From Benincasa hispida (lineage: Eukaryota > Streptophyta > Magnoliopsida > Cucurbitales > Cucurbitaceae), in contig NC_052354.1 of assembly GCF_009727055.1 (NCBI RefSeq), positions 41,113,553 through 41,177,552 on the forward strand: a stretch of DNA of 64,000 nt, given 5' to 3'. The first letter of the stretch is position 1; each line of letters begins with the position of its first letter. This document shows positions 21,266-34,094 of this stretch, piece after piece. The translations under genes and the position numbers were made by a program. The notes below the pieces were generated by a model. That model worked only from the letters and a program-made list of their open reading frames with translations. It was not told the DNA's origin and ran no database searches.

Positions 21266-24200
21266 AATTGTTGAAATCATACAATTTATTTATATTAGTT
21301 ATACATGCATTACCCAATTAAACAACCAATCAATTTAGCAAAAAATTGAATATACCCTATGTGATATTCATTTTGCAATGATGCTTTAGTGGGGTAGGGT
21401 AAAAGCCATCATAAGATGATCGGTTACCCCTTCATTGAATTGAGACAATCTCAACTAATAATTACACCAGAATAACTCTTATTTCTATAATTACTAGTCA
21501 TCATTGTTTGGTCCAGAAATTGTTACTTACTTAATATTTTCTTGTAAGTGTAACCCCTCATTTTAGATTCAGAGTTCTACCCTAATGACTCAATCGTAAG
21601 GAAAAACTGATTGGAGCAAAAAGAAAGAAATCCTATCCATTTTTGGAGTTTAAGTAAAAATTCATGCATAATATCATTCATAAGGGGACACAAGCAAATG
21701 TGTCTTGAGGCCGAGTATGAAAGTTTACAGCAAACTAATGAAGAAGATCATGAGAAGTGTTGACACACATTCCTCTCCCACTTACTATAAACACCCTCTC
21801 CATTCACCTTGTTATTGACCTATGCAAACATCACCTATAGGGGGGCACAAGCAAAGGTGCCTCGAGGGCGAGCATAGATCTCACAATGTGAAATTTTAGG
21901 GAGAAACGTGAAAGGAAAAGTGAAATATCATATACCCTATTTTCCTCCCATTGAGTGTTTTACCTAGGATTGATTAACTTGGAAAATTTTGGCTAATAAT
22001 TTTTATAAAATGTTTGTTAACTTTGCCCAATACATATATGTTGGATAGTTTAACAATGTTAATTTATACTCATTAAACGCTTTAATAAACATTAACCACT
22101 CATTGCATGCTTGTAACAAATCTATCTAATTCACCTTCCAGGTTAGTTCCCAAAAAGGGGTGTTCTGTTTTCGTCAGCTTAAAAACCCTAGTATAAACAG
22201 AACTGTCCTTAGAGAAAAATGTCTCTTATAGATACATTTGTTACAAATTTAATCTTTTATTAAAAAAATAATTTAATCTTAATAAATTGAATTAAAAGAT
22301 TAAGCCCATTTCTAATCATATTAGAAATGTTGTGAACATAGGTTTAATGATGTAATCAATTTTAAACTATTTAAAAAAGATTTAACCTATGTTAGCATGC
22401 AACTCTTATTATAGATTTTAGTTCTAATTTCATTTAATTTATGACCTATGAAGCATAGATACAGATACGGCCACACGATACGGATACAATTGGATACGGC
22501 GATTCATCAATTTCTAAAAAACTAAGATATGGATACGTCTAAGGATACGTCACTTTTTTTATATATTTTTTAATATATATATTTCTCATTTTTCTTTAAA
22601 AAAATCTAAGATATAGATAAATTTAGCATACAAGTTAATAACAATAGCACAAAATAGAATACAAACAGTGAAATACAATACAAAAAAAAGTAACATCTAA
22701 GATGTTGAAGTACAATAGTTAATAAAATGCAATAGAAAATGACTCATATTGTAAAAAAGAAGAAGAAGAAAAGATTAGAGAGAGAAGTATGAAGATAAAC
22801 AAAGAACTTATTGTTGAAAACATCTTATTGTTGAAAACATCCAAAGGGTTTATATTTTGGTGGATTTTGTGGGGACTCAAATGTGAAGATGGAGATTAAA
22901 TGATTCTAATCTATGGTTTGGTCCGTTATTTATTTATTTTTCTTTTAGTTTTGGATTCGAGTAGTGAACTTTTTAAATAGGTTGCCTAATTTTAGATTGG
23001 GAAAGACATATGAGTTACTTGTTTTTTTTTTCTTAAAAAAAAAATACGAATATAAATAGGTACATCAAATCATATGTCAGATACATATCTGAAAGTATCT
23101 GAAAATATAGATACGTCAAATCGCGTGTCAGATACGTATCTGTGAAGTATCTGGAAGTATTGGTATCCAATACGTGTCTAATACTGATTCGTTGCGTCAC
23201 ATGAAGTATATGTGCTTCATAGCTTATAACCATTATAAATGTTAAATGAAATAATTAAAACCTAATCATGCATCTAATGACATACTTTAAAAATTATAAC
23301 GATTATAATTTACTAAAGTGGTGTTATGCATCATGCAATTCCTTTTTCATTACATTACATACATAACAATTATATAATAAGGTAATGAAAAATAAACAAC
23401 ATCCATCCATACATTTAAACTATATATTATAACATTTATAATATAAATGATGGATGGAAATGTTATTTATGCATGCATTCATACTTTATAAAATTTATAT
23501 AATATGATGCATGAGCATGCTTAATTAAATCATGCAACCTTATAACATAACATTTATATTAAATAATGCATGAACAAATGTATATCCCATGGTGGGATTT
23601 TTCTATGTGACAGATATTATGACATATATATAATAATAAAATTAACCATACATCACATACATAATTAAAAGCAACAATTTGGACCGGGATTGGCTTCCTA
23701 AAATATTAATCAAAAACCTTAATTATTACAAATAATTAAAAAAAAACTGAAGAAAAACCATTGTTGGACCACCTAGAACCCTCGAACTATTGGTCTGGAT
23801 CGGTCCAATTAACGCATGCCTATCGCTCGAAGCGTCGCAACGCTCCTCCGCCAGCATTGCGACACTGGCGACCTTCGATTTGCATAGCAACGATCGAAAC
23901 GTCGCAACACTTTGTGTGTTGCAACGCTGCGGCTGAAGCTGCTGAAGGTTTTGCTTTATAACGTCATACCAACATTGCAACGCTGCCCTGACGCTATAAG
24001 GCGGATTCCTTGTTGTTCTTCGCCCGTTCATCCGAATTTGACCAAAAGAGCTCCGTTTTTCATCAAATTGAAGCCAGAACCTTGATCACAATCGACAAGG
24101 ACAACAAATATAGACCCAATAACAATAATTATGCCCAAAATAACAGAGCCTTTACATACTGAATAAAAAATAGCAGAATTCTAAATGGTTAGTCCCGAAA

Positions 24201-24302
24201 ACATCCAAACGTGGAAAAACCCGTCCAACATTCATAATACGAACTATAAACCCACCAATACTCTTAACTAATTCCATAAATTTAGATTTAGACTTAAAAC
24301 CT
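21266..24302 (-). other. Element A untranslated leader with internal MITE
   Basis: Non-coding stretch between primer-binding site and gag, about 3.0 kb, or 2.3 kb without the Mutator-like element at 22446-23222. Parts resemble the leader of element B (for example the segments around 21780-21880 and 10200-10270 with GGGGGCACAAGC-like versus CCCCGCGGCACC words). Confidence 0.65.
22446..23222. mobile_element. Mutator-like MITE with GATACG-rich inverted ends
   Basis: Ends CTATGAAGCA...TGCTTCATAG are inverted, and the subterminal regions repeat GATAC/GTATC words (GATACGGATAC on the left, CAGATACGTATCTG on the right). Flanks TTTATGACC and CTTATAACC agree at seven of nine positions, compatible with a 9-bp Mutator-type duplication, with the exact edge uncertain. 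GATACGGATACG-rich MULE-type repeats are widespread in plants. No transposase frame. Confidence 0.65.
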
Positions 24303-24315
24303 GGTTCTGATACCA
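24303..24315 (-). other. Element A primer-binding site
   Basis: On minus TGGTATCAGAACC follows the end of the LTR at 24318 by two bases. It is initiator tRNA-Met type with one substitution from the B site. Confidence 0.88.
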
Positions 24316-24317
24316 AT

Positions 24318-26318
24318 TGAAACAGTATGTGATTACCTGCAGCAGAAACGCTCTTTGTCCCAATTTAATTTTACACAATTATACAATTTAACAGAGAACA
24401 GAAACATGGAGTTTGCATTCTAATTAAGCATGCTTGAATAGAAAAATTGAGAGGAAATGAAGAGAAATTGTGGACTTATCCTTGAAGACCAAAAGTTTAA
24501 CCAATCCTCTCCAATTTCATAGTACGACCACAAACTCTTCAATCTCCCACGAATTCACAAGCTCCCAAAAAATACAGCAATGAAAAACCAATTAACCGGA
24601 TACCACCACGCAGAGACCTTGATATTCTCAAGGCTAAATCGATGAAAAGTGTGTGGGCTTCAAAGTAATTAATTTGGTAGGGGAAGAGTGTTTTGGTTTA
24701 GAGAGCAATAATCCAAAACCATTCTGGGATATTTTCTTTGAGAGAGAGGTCTCACCCAAGAAATCAATATGCTTTATGTTATCAATCAAATGTAGGAAGA
24801 AGAGGCCCTTGATTATCTCTGTCTCACCCCACGTTTCAACGAAAGATTGGGGGGAGGGGTGGTTATCCAATAACTCCCCTCCCAAAAACTAATTTTTAAA
24901 TTAAGAAATAATTTTAATATAATATAATGTGTGTGTGTATATATATATATATGTTAACTAATTTGCTATATGTATCATATATTAAAACTTATATTATATC
25001 TAATATAACACATATAACCTATAGTTTATATTATACCACATATAATATAATCTATAGTTTCTTTTTAATATGAATTACATTCATATAATTAATATTTGAA
25101 TCATATTCAAATATTTATTTTATCTCAAATAAAACTTTATATTAGAATGTATCATATATATTATATTAATTATATCTCATATAATTAATTTTATATTAAT
25201 TATGTCTTATATAATTAATTCCTTCTATTAATTTGAAAAATTCAAATTAATCCAAAATCAATTCAATTCTCATTAATCTCAATTGAGCTAATGAGGGGAC
25301 TTTATGGGCCTATAAATTGAAGCTCCAATGGTACTTGATCAATTGATTAATTAATTAAATTAATCAATTTCCATTACTTATCGAACACTAAAAATCAACA
25401 GTTTCACTCTTCACACTACAGATATATTTCTGTGTCCGTTGGATATAACCAATCAACGGTGCATTGACCCTTTACGAATTGTTTGTAAGTATAGTCGGGG
25501 TCAAAATTACCATTTTGTTCCTATAATTACATCTAACTTCTTAAGTACCATTTATCCCTCTAATGAATAATAAGTTATAGTCTAACTATAACCAAACCCC
25601 TCTCGGACTAGAAGAGGGTGTAGTGCCACATTGTTTAAGTCTCGAAATCAGCCCTTAAGGGAGTAATTTTTCTACTTAATCTAACTATAGAGAATGAGTG
25701 AGTTCCTTCTTGTATAGCTATATTTTCAGCTCCTCAATCAAACGAATCCCCAAAATGGTAGGCATATTAAGTCGGAAAAACTTATCACTCTCATCCATGC
25801 AGACCAAAGGATGTCTTCATAGGCAGAAGTTCATAACTCACTCGAGATTCAGGTCAAGTCATCTATGGTCATCCTGGTGTAATGTAAGTCTCTTCTAGCA
25901 ATGGTGTTGTATAGAGAGACTATTCATTTCGTTGTCTGGTCTTATACAAACTCTTTGTATAAATTTTCCCCCACTCACATGTCTCCACATAAATGATCAT
26001 TAGATCATTTATAGCACTTTACAACAATTGTAACAACTAGAAAACAAGTTGTATTCATAGTGTCACCAGGATAAGGTACCCAGTCTTATCCATCTACTAC
26101 AGACCATTTAAGCTACACTTAAACATGATCCACCTGTATGTCTTCACATACATGTTTAAATTACAAGAGATAACCTTGGATCTTAGTTTATTGGTTTTGT
26201 GGGTTAATATAACTAAATATCGAAAAAAAAATACTCGTATTTTATTAGATAAATAAAATGATTTTACAATATAATTACAAACTACAAGACCACGGTATTT
26301 AGGGCATCAACCCCAACA
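24318..26318 (-). mobile_element. Element A 5' LTR (Ty1-copia, 2001 bp)
   Basis: On minus it begins TGTTGGGGTTGATGCCC (at 26318) and ends CATACTGTTTCA (at 24318), followed by the primer-binding site. It contains CCCTTAAGGG at 25652-25661 and a GT/TA microsatellite near 24927-24953. It is AT-rich and diverged from the B LTR in its middle but shares the modular blocks. Its partner 3' LTR would lie left of the window. Confidence 0.88.
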
Positions 26319-26830
26319 TAATTAATGTCACATTTGAATCATATTCAAATGTATTCCCTCACATATATTACAGTTCTATTATGAATCTCATTCATATCAA
26401 ATTTAACCTATAATTTTAACATGAATCTCATTTATATTAAATTTAACCTATAGTTTATTTAATATTTGAATCTTTTTCAAATACATTATTTTTTCATATA
26501 ACTTATAGGATTAATATGAATCTCATCCACATTAATTTTAACCTATAGTTTTATATGAATTTCAATAATATAAATAATATTTGAACCTTATTCAATTATT
26601 TATTTCTCTCATATATAGTATTAATTATAAATCATATTTATAATAAACTAGATCTTATATTAATTGTATCTTGTACAATTAATTTTCTTATTTAATTTAA
26701 ACAATCCAAAATTAATTGATTCTCATTTTTATCTTTGTGAGCTAGCAAGGGAACCTAATGGACCTACATATTAGAGGCTCCAATGATTTGTGATTAATTG
26801 ATTAGACTCTTTAATTAAATTAATGATTAA
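26319..26830 (-). mobile_element. Fragment of another copia-type LTR
   Basis: AT-rich sequence with blocks matching the U3-proximal middle of the other LTRs (CATATTCAAAT words, then AGCTAGCAAGGGAACCTAATGG, corresponding to AGCTACCAAGGGGACCTTATGG at 31509). Element A seems to have inserted into it; the rest would be beyond A's left end. Confidence 0.55.
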
Positions 26831-26835
26831 AAAAC

Positions 26836-27225
26836 ACTTTTGGTCCCTAAACTTTCATGAAAGTAACAATTTAGTCCCTAAACTTTGGTTAGTAACAATA
26901 TAGTCCATGTACTTTACGTTTTGTAATAATTTAGTCCCCGAACTTTAATATGTAACAATTTAATCATCATACTTTCAAATTTATAACAAGTTAGTCCCCA
27001 ATGTAAAAAACTGTATCAAAATTTGATGTTAATTTTTATTCTTCTATGATATAGACTTTGTATTTTATAAATATATCTAGTCTACAATTAATTTACCAGT
27101 TTATTTATGCAATAAATCTCATTAAATCTCAACACCAATTTATACACTAGGAACTAAATTGTTGCAAAATTGAAAGTTCATGGAATAAACCGTTACAAAT
27201 CAAAGTCATGGATGTTGCGCTTTTA
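26836..27225. repeat. TIR/foldback-like element of the GGTCCCTAAACTTT type
   Basis: The left part has four staggered copies of a TTTAGTCCCTAAACTTT-like word. The right part (ACTAGGAACTAAATTG, GAAAGTTCATGGAATAAACC) is their imperfect inverse. No coding frame. Similar, better-preserved elements are at 42048-42355 and 56934-57217. Confidence 0.6.
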
Positions 27226-28159
27226 TATTTTCTTTGTGCTTTTGTCATTTTCTAACTTAATTTGAGACATGCGTTAGAAGATCAAGATTTATATTTCATG
27301 CAAAGCTCTAGTTGCGTACAAGTTTTCTTGAGTTAGATTCAAGTATAAACCTAGCCCAAGTTTCCTGGCAAGCTCAGGATTGAATGCAGGGATTAGTTAG
27401 TGCTAACGCAAGATGGTGAAATGATCTTTCACAGTGTGATTCTAAGTATAGATATATGTGTTAAGAATATAAACTAAACTAAAACAGCATACATGCAAGA
27501 GAGAGGTTGGAGAAATGGGATGCGTTGACAAAATATGTAATGTGTTGGAATGCAATGTGAGGATTCCCAAGTCACAGACAATAAATCTATATGAAATCAA
27601 CGGATGATGGGTTGGGAAGACTAACAGGTAATCCCTAAGTATGCATGTGTGGTGCGTCTAGGTTTTGTTCTCTACTTAAATCTTTCAACATCTCTCAATG
27701 CGTTTATCACATTTATCTTATCCCTAAGATGCATGTGTTTACTAATATAAACATATCAATATGACTACCTTTATCTTTAAAGCTACTCAATATTCTTCTT
27801 TCATGTGTTCCACAGTTACTTACTCTCTCAAATAGTTAACTATTTCTACTCAAATCGATTGATCAGATGGATTCAAGCATAAAATGTTTAAGTAAACATC
27901 AAGTAAGTCGGACACACATACATGTGACTTAGCATATTAACATTTAGTTCCACCCAACCCACGATGAATTTAGCTACTCATGATGAAGGAAAGTAAGAAA
28001 AAGAATGTGGAAATAGATGAAATCATGATTGAATTAATATCAATGAAATATTTCTACAAAATCCCAGTTCAATCAAGACAAATATGGAAGAAAATGTTAA
28101 GTAAGGGAAAGGAAAGTGTCAAACTGCCCGGGTCAATTTCTTGCTCCCTTTGGCTTGAT
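27226..28159. other. No gene seen; probable degenerate repeat sequence
   Basis: Mixed AT-rich sequence with scattered TGCGTT / CGCATG words as in the LTR-like inserts. One short open frame at 27980-28180 has no recognisable motif. It may be the 3' part of the Athila-like element whose ORF lies to the right, but nothing proves it. Confidence 0.4.
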
Positions 28160-28916
28160 TTTAGGTGCTTATTGATGTGATTGGGGTGATGACTTGATAA
28201 ATATCATTTCTCTCGAGCTCTAACTCCGATAGAACCTTCGTGATTGGCAGTGGAAATGGTGGTCGTACTCCCTTAATGCATGATTCTATACTTGACAACA
28301 TATAACCACAAGTGTGTGTCAGGGAGAACATCTTTGTTAGCCAAAAGTCATAGCACCTATTGAGATTTGCCAACTGTTTTTGGGCTTTGCTACGACTTGA
28401 ATCGCATCCACTAAGTGATTTGGAGTGGGTTTCTCAATGATGTGATTGCCTTCAGCGTCGGGATTGCTTGTTGCGTTGAGAAATTCATTGAAAATCCTTG
28501 GAGAGAAACGAACTATTGTGTCTTCCACCAATGTTGCGTCCTTTTGTTTATTGAATTCACTACTATAAAAGGCTTGGATGAGATTAGGCTAGATTCTTGT
28601 AAGACTGACACAGAGTTGACGCTAGCCCTTTGTGTCAACTATTTCTGATATAAACTCTGGTAGTGAATCCTTCCTACCTCGTAGGCAACAGCTTCCTAGG
28701 CCAATGCCTTCAACTTTTTTTCCAACTTTTTTTAGAGAGCTTCTTTCCTCCACCCACTTTTGGCTGGCACATACTTTGAGCATGCATTCCAGCTCGTTCG
28801 ATTCAATCGATCTTTCCTCATACATTGCAACTGAAGGAACTCTATTTACAGAGAACCTTTGAGCAGAAGAAGATCGTCCAAATCTCATTTCGATTGAACG
28901 CATACATTTAAAGTAA
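28160..28916 (-). pseudogene. Athila-like downstream ORF, middle part (putative plant transposon protein domain)
   Basis: Frames on minus give a region with NELECMLKVCASQKWVEE (about 28790), VEDTIVRFSPRIFNEFLNA (about 28500) and GVRPPFPLPITKVLSELE (about 28250). The VxFSP...IN and G..FPFP.LIT words recall the domain named putative plant transposon protein, found in the extra ORF of Athila-type gypsy elements. Frames are shifted between these pieces. The N-terminal part lies at 32567-33598, separated by inserted LTRs. Match by memory of motif pattern only. Confidence 0.5.
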
Positions 28917-29496
28917 AAAAAATAACATATTATGCATAAAACTAAATTACAGCATGTTATCTCATAATAAACAAAAGGTTCAAGAGACTATACCTTTGAA
29001 GAACCCTTCTTCACGTTAATCCCTCAATCTAACTCATTCACAAATGCGTCAAACAAGTCACAAACTCTCCTCGAATAGCAACAAATAGCAACGAGAAACT
29101 TGAACCAAAAAGGGACATTACCACTTAGTGACCTTGGTATTCTCGATGTGAGAATCCAGGAGTGGTGGGCTCTGGCTAATTTTGATTAGAGGGGAAGTTT
29201 AGAGTTTGAGGAGGAAGATGGTAGAGGAAGCAAGGCTATCGTATAGCAAGACACTCTTGATCGTTTAGATAAGTGAATCTATCGCATAGGCTCTCAAGGT
29301 TGTTGTGTAGAAGACTTTCTTTTACTCGATCATGAAAGCTTGTGTCTTGGAATAATTAAAAAATAATTTTCATTTATCCAACTTTTGCCATAAAACTAAA
29401 TAACTCCCCACTAAGGGGTGGTTAGAGAGAAAAATGGTTAATTATCACATAATTAATAAATTATAAATAAATATGATAACCAACTTATCATATTAT
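28917..29496 (-). mobile_element. Copia-type LTR, distal piece (copy G, part 1)
   Basis: The block CCTTGGTATTCTCGATGTGA (29131-29150) and the following GATCGTTTAG words match the LTR at 42712-44855 (43084 onward). It stops at ACCAACTTATCATATTAT, where a plus-strand LTR begins (29497). The other part probably continues at 31285-32566. Confidence 0.65.
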
Positions 29497-31243
29497 TGTT
29501 GGGATTGGTATCCTAATTCTCCCAAAGTCTCGTAGTTTGTAATCTATACACATTGTTATGAATAAAATAAGAGTTATTTTATTTGGTATTTACTCATATC
29601 CAATAAACAAAGCTCCATGGTTATCGTATGTAAACTTAAGCATTTATATGAGATATACAAGTGGATCATGCCTTAAGTGATAACCTAAATAGGTCTGTAG
29701 TATAAGGATTAAGGAGAGATACCTAATCCTGGTGACACCACGGATACAGCCCATTTTGTAGAGGTTTGCAAGTGTTGTGAACTACTATAGATGGTAGATC
29801 TTGACCATTCATGTGCCGACATGTGAGCGAGGGTGTCCTATACAAAGAGTTTGTTTAAGACCGAACCACAAGATGATTCATCTCTGCATATAATGTCGTT
29901 GATACTGGAGACTTACATCTCACCTAAACGACCATAGATGACATGACCTCAATCCTGAGTGTTCTGGGAACTTCTGCCTTTAAAGGCGGTCCTTTGATTA
30001 GTATGGGTAAGTGTGGCTAGATTGCCAACTCAACATGCCTACCTTTTCAGGGACTTGTCTGATCTGGGAGTTGGGAACTCAATCCACAAGATGGAATTCA
30101 CTCCTTCCCCGAAATAGGAGTAAGTAGATAGATTGCTCCCTTAAGGACTGATTCCGGGTCTTGAAGATAGTGGCCACAACTTCTCTTTGGAAGAGAAGAC
30201 TCAGTCATAGTAGGACTATGACTTATGTTCATAAGAGGGATTAGTGGTACTTAAGGAGTTAGATATAACTACAGGAGCATAATAGTTATTAGCCCAGTTG
30301 TACTTACGAGCGATCTGTGAAGGGTTATCGCACTATTGATTGGTTGATATGGACACATAATATATCTGTAGTAATGAGAGTTCAGCTGTCAGTCTTTAGT
30401 GGAGTGTCTGGCAGTTAACGGATGATGGATCCCGTGACTAAAGAGTTTAGTCAGTTATTCACATATCGTTAGAGCTTCGAGCTACAGGTCCATAAGGTCC
30501 CCTTGGTAGCTCAATAGATTCAAGTTAAAAATCATTTCTTGGTGTTTATTTGAAATGTTCAAATTGACAAGAGGTAATTCGATTATATACGATATGATCG
30601 GTGTGATGTATGAGATACATCAAGTGGAGGATTAATGAAATGAGATTTACATTAAGTACCATGAAATAGAAAAAGAGTTATGGTTTATATGTTTCATGAG
30701 ATGAAAAATTCAAACTATAAGTTATAAATATAATATGATAAGTTGGTTATCATATATATTTATAATAATATTAATTATTGGATAATTATCTCTTTTTCTC
30801 TAATAACCAATTGAGTATGAGGTTATTGGTGGTTTCATGGTAACAGTGAGATAAAAGAAAAAATGTTTTCCTATATTTAGTGGTTATTGTGAGAATTACC
30901 ATTCTCGGAAAGATCTCACGTAGATGCTGTCAAGTGAATGAGATTCACTAAACGATAGCTGAAGAGAGACTAGACGATCGTGGAGTGACACTATACGATA
31001 GTTCACTCAGCTGGCCATTAGCTAAACGATTGTGGAGCTTTTGCTAAACGATCGCAGTGCATTTGTTAAAGGATTGGGTATTGTCTATATGATAGACCTT
31101 GTCATCTCTCACTTGCTCAATCGTTTACACGATTGTCCCTCCGGTCTCATCCTCTAACCAAGTCCACACAGAGCCCAATACTTCTGGATTCTCACACCGA
31201 GAATATCAAGGTAGCTATTGTGGTGTATAAGCGTTTGAATCAT
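29497..31243 (+). mobile_element. Copia-type LTR, 3'-truncated (copy H)
   Basis: It begins TGTTGGGATTGGTATCC, the same start as the minus LTR ending at 44855, and has the conserved blocks including CCCTTAAGGA (30138) and TAAACGATCG motifs at about 30950-31080. It stops after CCGAGAATATCAAGG without a normal LTR end. The next 40 bases are a mosaic of other LTR pieces. Confidence 0.7.
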
Positions 31244-31284
31244 ATTATGTGTCCATATCAACCAATCAACAGTGCAATAATATA

Positions 31285-32566
31285 TAATTGAGTTGATTTA
31301 ACAACTATGAATCTTATTTATAGATAATATATTTGAATCATATTCAAATATTTATTCCTCCAATTAAGCAATAATGTATCAAATACATTATATCAATTAT
31401 ATCATATATAATTGAATTGATTTAATTATATCATATATAATTAAATTTCCTCTTATTAATTTGAACATTTCAAATTAATCCAAAAATTGATTCTCGACTT
31501 AAATCCATTGAGCTACCAAGGGGACCTTATGGACTTGTAGCTTGAAACTCCAACAGTATGTGAATAACTTATTAAACTCTTTAATCACATTATCCACCAT
31601 CCGTTAACTGTCGGACACTCCACTAAAGACCGATAGTTGCATTTTTCGCACTATAGATATATTTTTATGTCCATTGGATATAACCAATCAATAGTACGAT
31701 GACCCTTCACAAATCGCTCATAAGTATGGTTTGGCTAAATTATCATTTTACCCCTGTAGTTACATCAAACTCCTTAAGTACCACTGATCCCTCTAATGAA
31801 CAATAGATCAAGTCACTATGACTAAACCTCTTTCGAACCAAGAGAGGGTGTGGCGCCACATTGTTCAAGACTCGGAATCAGCTCTTAAGGGAGCAATTTA
31901 TCTACTTACTTCTGCTTCGGGAAGGAGTGAATTCCATATTCTGTAGCTGAGTTCCCAATTCCCCAATCAGACGAATCTCCAAAATGGTAAGCTTGTTGAG
32001 TCGGCAATCTGGCCACTCTCACCCATGTAAATCAAAGGACTGCCTTCATAGGCAGGAGTTCACAACTCACTCAGGATTAAGATCATGTTACCTATGGTCA
32101 TCCTAGTGAAATGAAAGTCTCAATTATGAACGATGTTATATAATGAGACTAAACATGTTATGGTCCGGTCTTATACAAATTCCTTTGTATAGAATATCCC
32201 CGCTCGCATGTCTAATACATGAATGATTAGGATCAGATCATTTGTAGCACTTTGCAACATTTTTAATAACTATAAAGTGGGTCACACTAGTAGTGTCACC
32301 AGGATAAGGTACCGGGCCTTATCTATATACTATAAACCATTTAGATTATCACTTAAACACGATCCACCTGCATATCTCCACATACATGTTTAAGTTACAA
32401 CGATAACCATGGATGTTAGTTCATTGGTTTGTGGTTAATGCAACTAAAATATCTATTTCATAAACAGAGTGAATAAAATATTAAATATTATAAATCATTG
32501 AAATGTTTGTCCATACAAGATTTACAAACTATAGAACCCTACGAGATTTAAGGCATCACCCCAATA
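31285..32566 (-). mobile_element. Copia-type LTR, proximal piece (copy G, part 2)
   Basis: On minus it starts TATTGGGGTGATGCC at 32566 and runs through the conserved blocks (CTCTTAAGGG at 31882; AGCTACCAAGGGGACCTTATGG near 31509). To the right, coding sequence of the Athila-like ORF begins at once. Together with 28917-29496 it forms one LTR split by copy H. Possible flanks are GTAAC (32567) and AGTAA (28914-28918), too weak to rely on. Confidence 0.65.
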
Positions 32567-33598
32567 GTAACTTCAGGACCAGTTACAATTTCTTCTTTCC
32601 TCTCTTCATCACTTTCTTCAGCCAAGATTAATCTTCTTTTCTTCGTTGGATAGACTACAGGCTTCTCATTCGCATTAGTTTCGTGTGTTGTGGATGCGTC
32701 AAGGCCACTTGTCGCAGGGACAGACCCTTACAACTGCTCTTTCTCTTCTTTTTTAGCCATCTCGTGGCCTAAAATAATGGCTTATCGATTAGCTTTATTC
32801 AATTTCTCTTGTGGTTGAGCTAACATCTCTTTGTTGCTGCTCAACACAGTCACCATCTTCGGACACATCGGCTGCTCCGCACTTTATAGTGCTTGCCTCT
32901 CTTCGAGGCTGGCTAGGATGTCTCCAAAGACCTCCTATTCATCCCTCCTAGCCAGCTCAAATGCGCCACACTGTTAGTCATCTTGAGGGAAAGCTTGATC
33001 ATATTGCAGCAGTGGGGTAAGAGGGCGAGGTTCGATAGGGTATGCAGGGAGTGTCGTGGCGATGCATCGGGTTGGGTTTCGACCTCTATTGGAAATATGG
33101 TGGCCAATGGTTCAATGGAAAGGGGAACTGTCAGAAGATGGAGTAGTCCAAAGATGCTTGAGAATTGGGTCTTGCGTTGGGATGATTAATGTGATGGTTG
33201 GGATAACAGGTGGAAGAGCATGTTGTTTATAGGGTTTCGCAGCAAGTTTTGTGGTTGATGCCTTTGACACAGGCTGATGCGTATGCTTGGAAGGGGTTGA
33301 GGACTTGGTACTTTTAGGGTTTTAGGAGACAAAGGGTTTGGGTTTTGAGGGGACTCGGGTACATGAGAAAGGTTTGGTTAATACCAGTTTCTTAGGAATT
33401 TGAATGGTCACCAGAGGTTAGGGTTTTTATGAGGTTTTTTCGGTGGATGGAATGATAGTTTTTGGATGAGGTTGCTGGAGGCTGTGGACTTGATGGCTGT
33501 TTGGAGAGGCGGGGAAGATGAAAAAAAATGAAAAGGGGGAGAAGAGGAGCTTTGATGAAGCTCATCGATGCTTTCTGAGAGTTCGAGGCATCCGGCAT
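32567..33598 (-). pseudogene. Athila-like downstream ORF, N-terminal part
   Basis: A start MPDASNSQKAS is at 33598 on minus. It is followed by a Ser/Pro/Lys-rich tail typical of these proteins, a middle with DILASLEERQAL, and the acidic segment KRRLILAEESDEERKEE near 32600, after which the LTR at 32566 interrupts. Stops and frameshifts are many. It lies just downstream of the gypsy integrase (34095-35330), which is the expected order in Athila-type elements. Confidence 0.55.
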
Positions 33599-34094
33599 TG
33601 TTTCGACGAAGAGAACATGAACGATCTTTGAAGTTTGGTTATCGGAGTGGGAGAATTCCAAACAGAGGTATGCTTGAAATCGAGAGCTAATGGTTTGAAA
33701 TCGAGAGGTAGAAAAGAATAAGAAGTGGATTGGGTTTTTTTTAAAATAAACAAATGAGAGAAAAGAGAGAGAGAGTGTGTGTGTATGTGTGACAACGCAT
33801 GTCACTCGTACGTGCCCTAAGTCAGTGCATTAAATGTGCAGCTAAAGAGACGTGCATGGGATAGTGCACTACTCGAGTGGTGTATTCCCCCAATATAACG
33901 GCTAGTTTTACTCCAACACAGTCATGCATTGGTTTTCAGCACTTAAGTATTAGTTGTATTTTTTATTGTCTTTTTGCAAGCAAGAAAACTAATTCATTCT
34001 AAAAAAATCAAAAAATCAATCTCCAAACCAAACAAGTTAAAAAAAACTAAAGAAGTAAAGAAACCAACACAAAGAATGCAGAAATAAAGCAGAT

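Noticed and set aside
29492..31248. ATTAT as target duplication of LTR copy H
   Set aside because: The word is too common in AT-rich DNA, the right end is not a normal LTR end, and the minus LTR does not resume directly after it.
33392..33805. 137-codon minus frame as a host gene
   Set aside because: Its start is in simple TG-rich sequence and its later part fits the N-terminus of the Athila-like ORF; stops break it.
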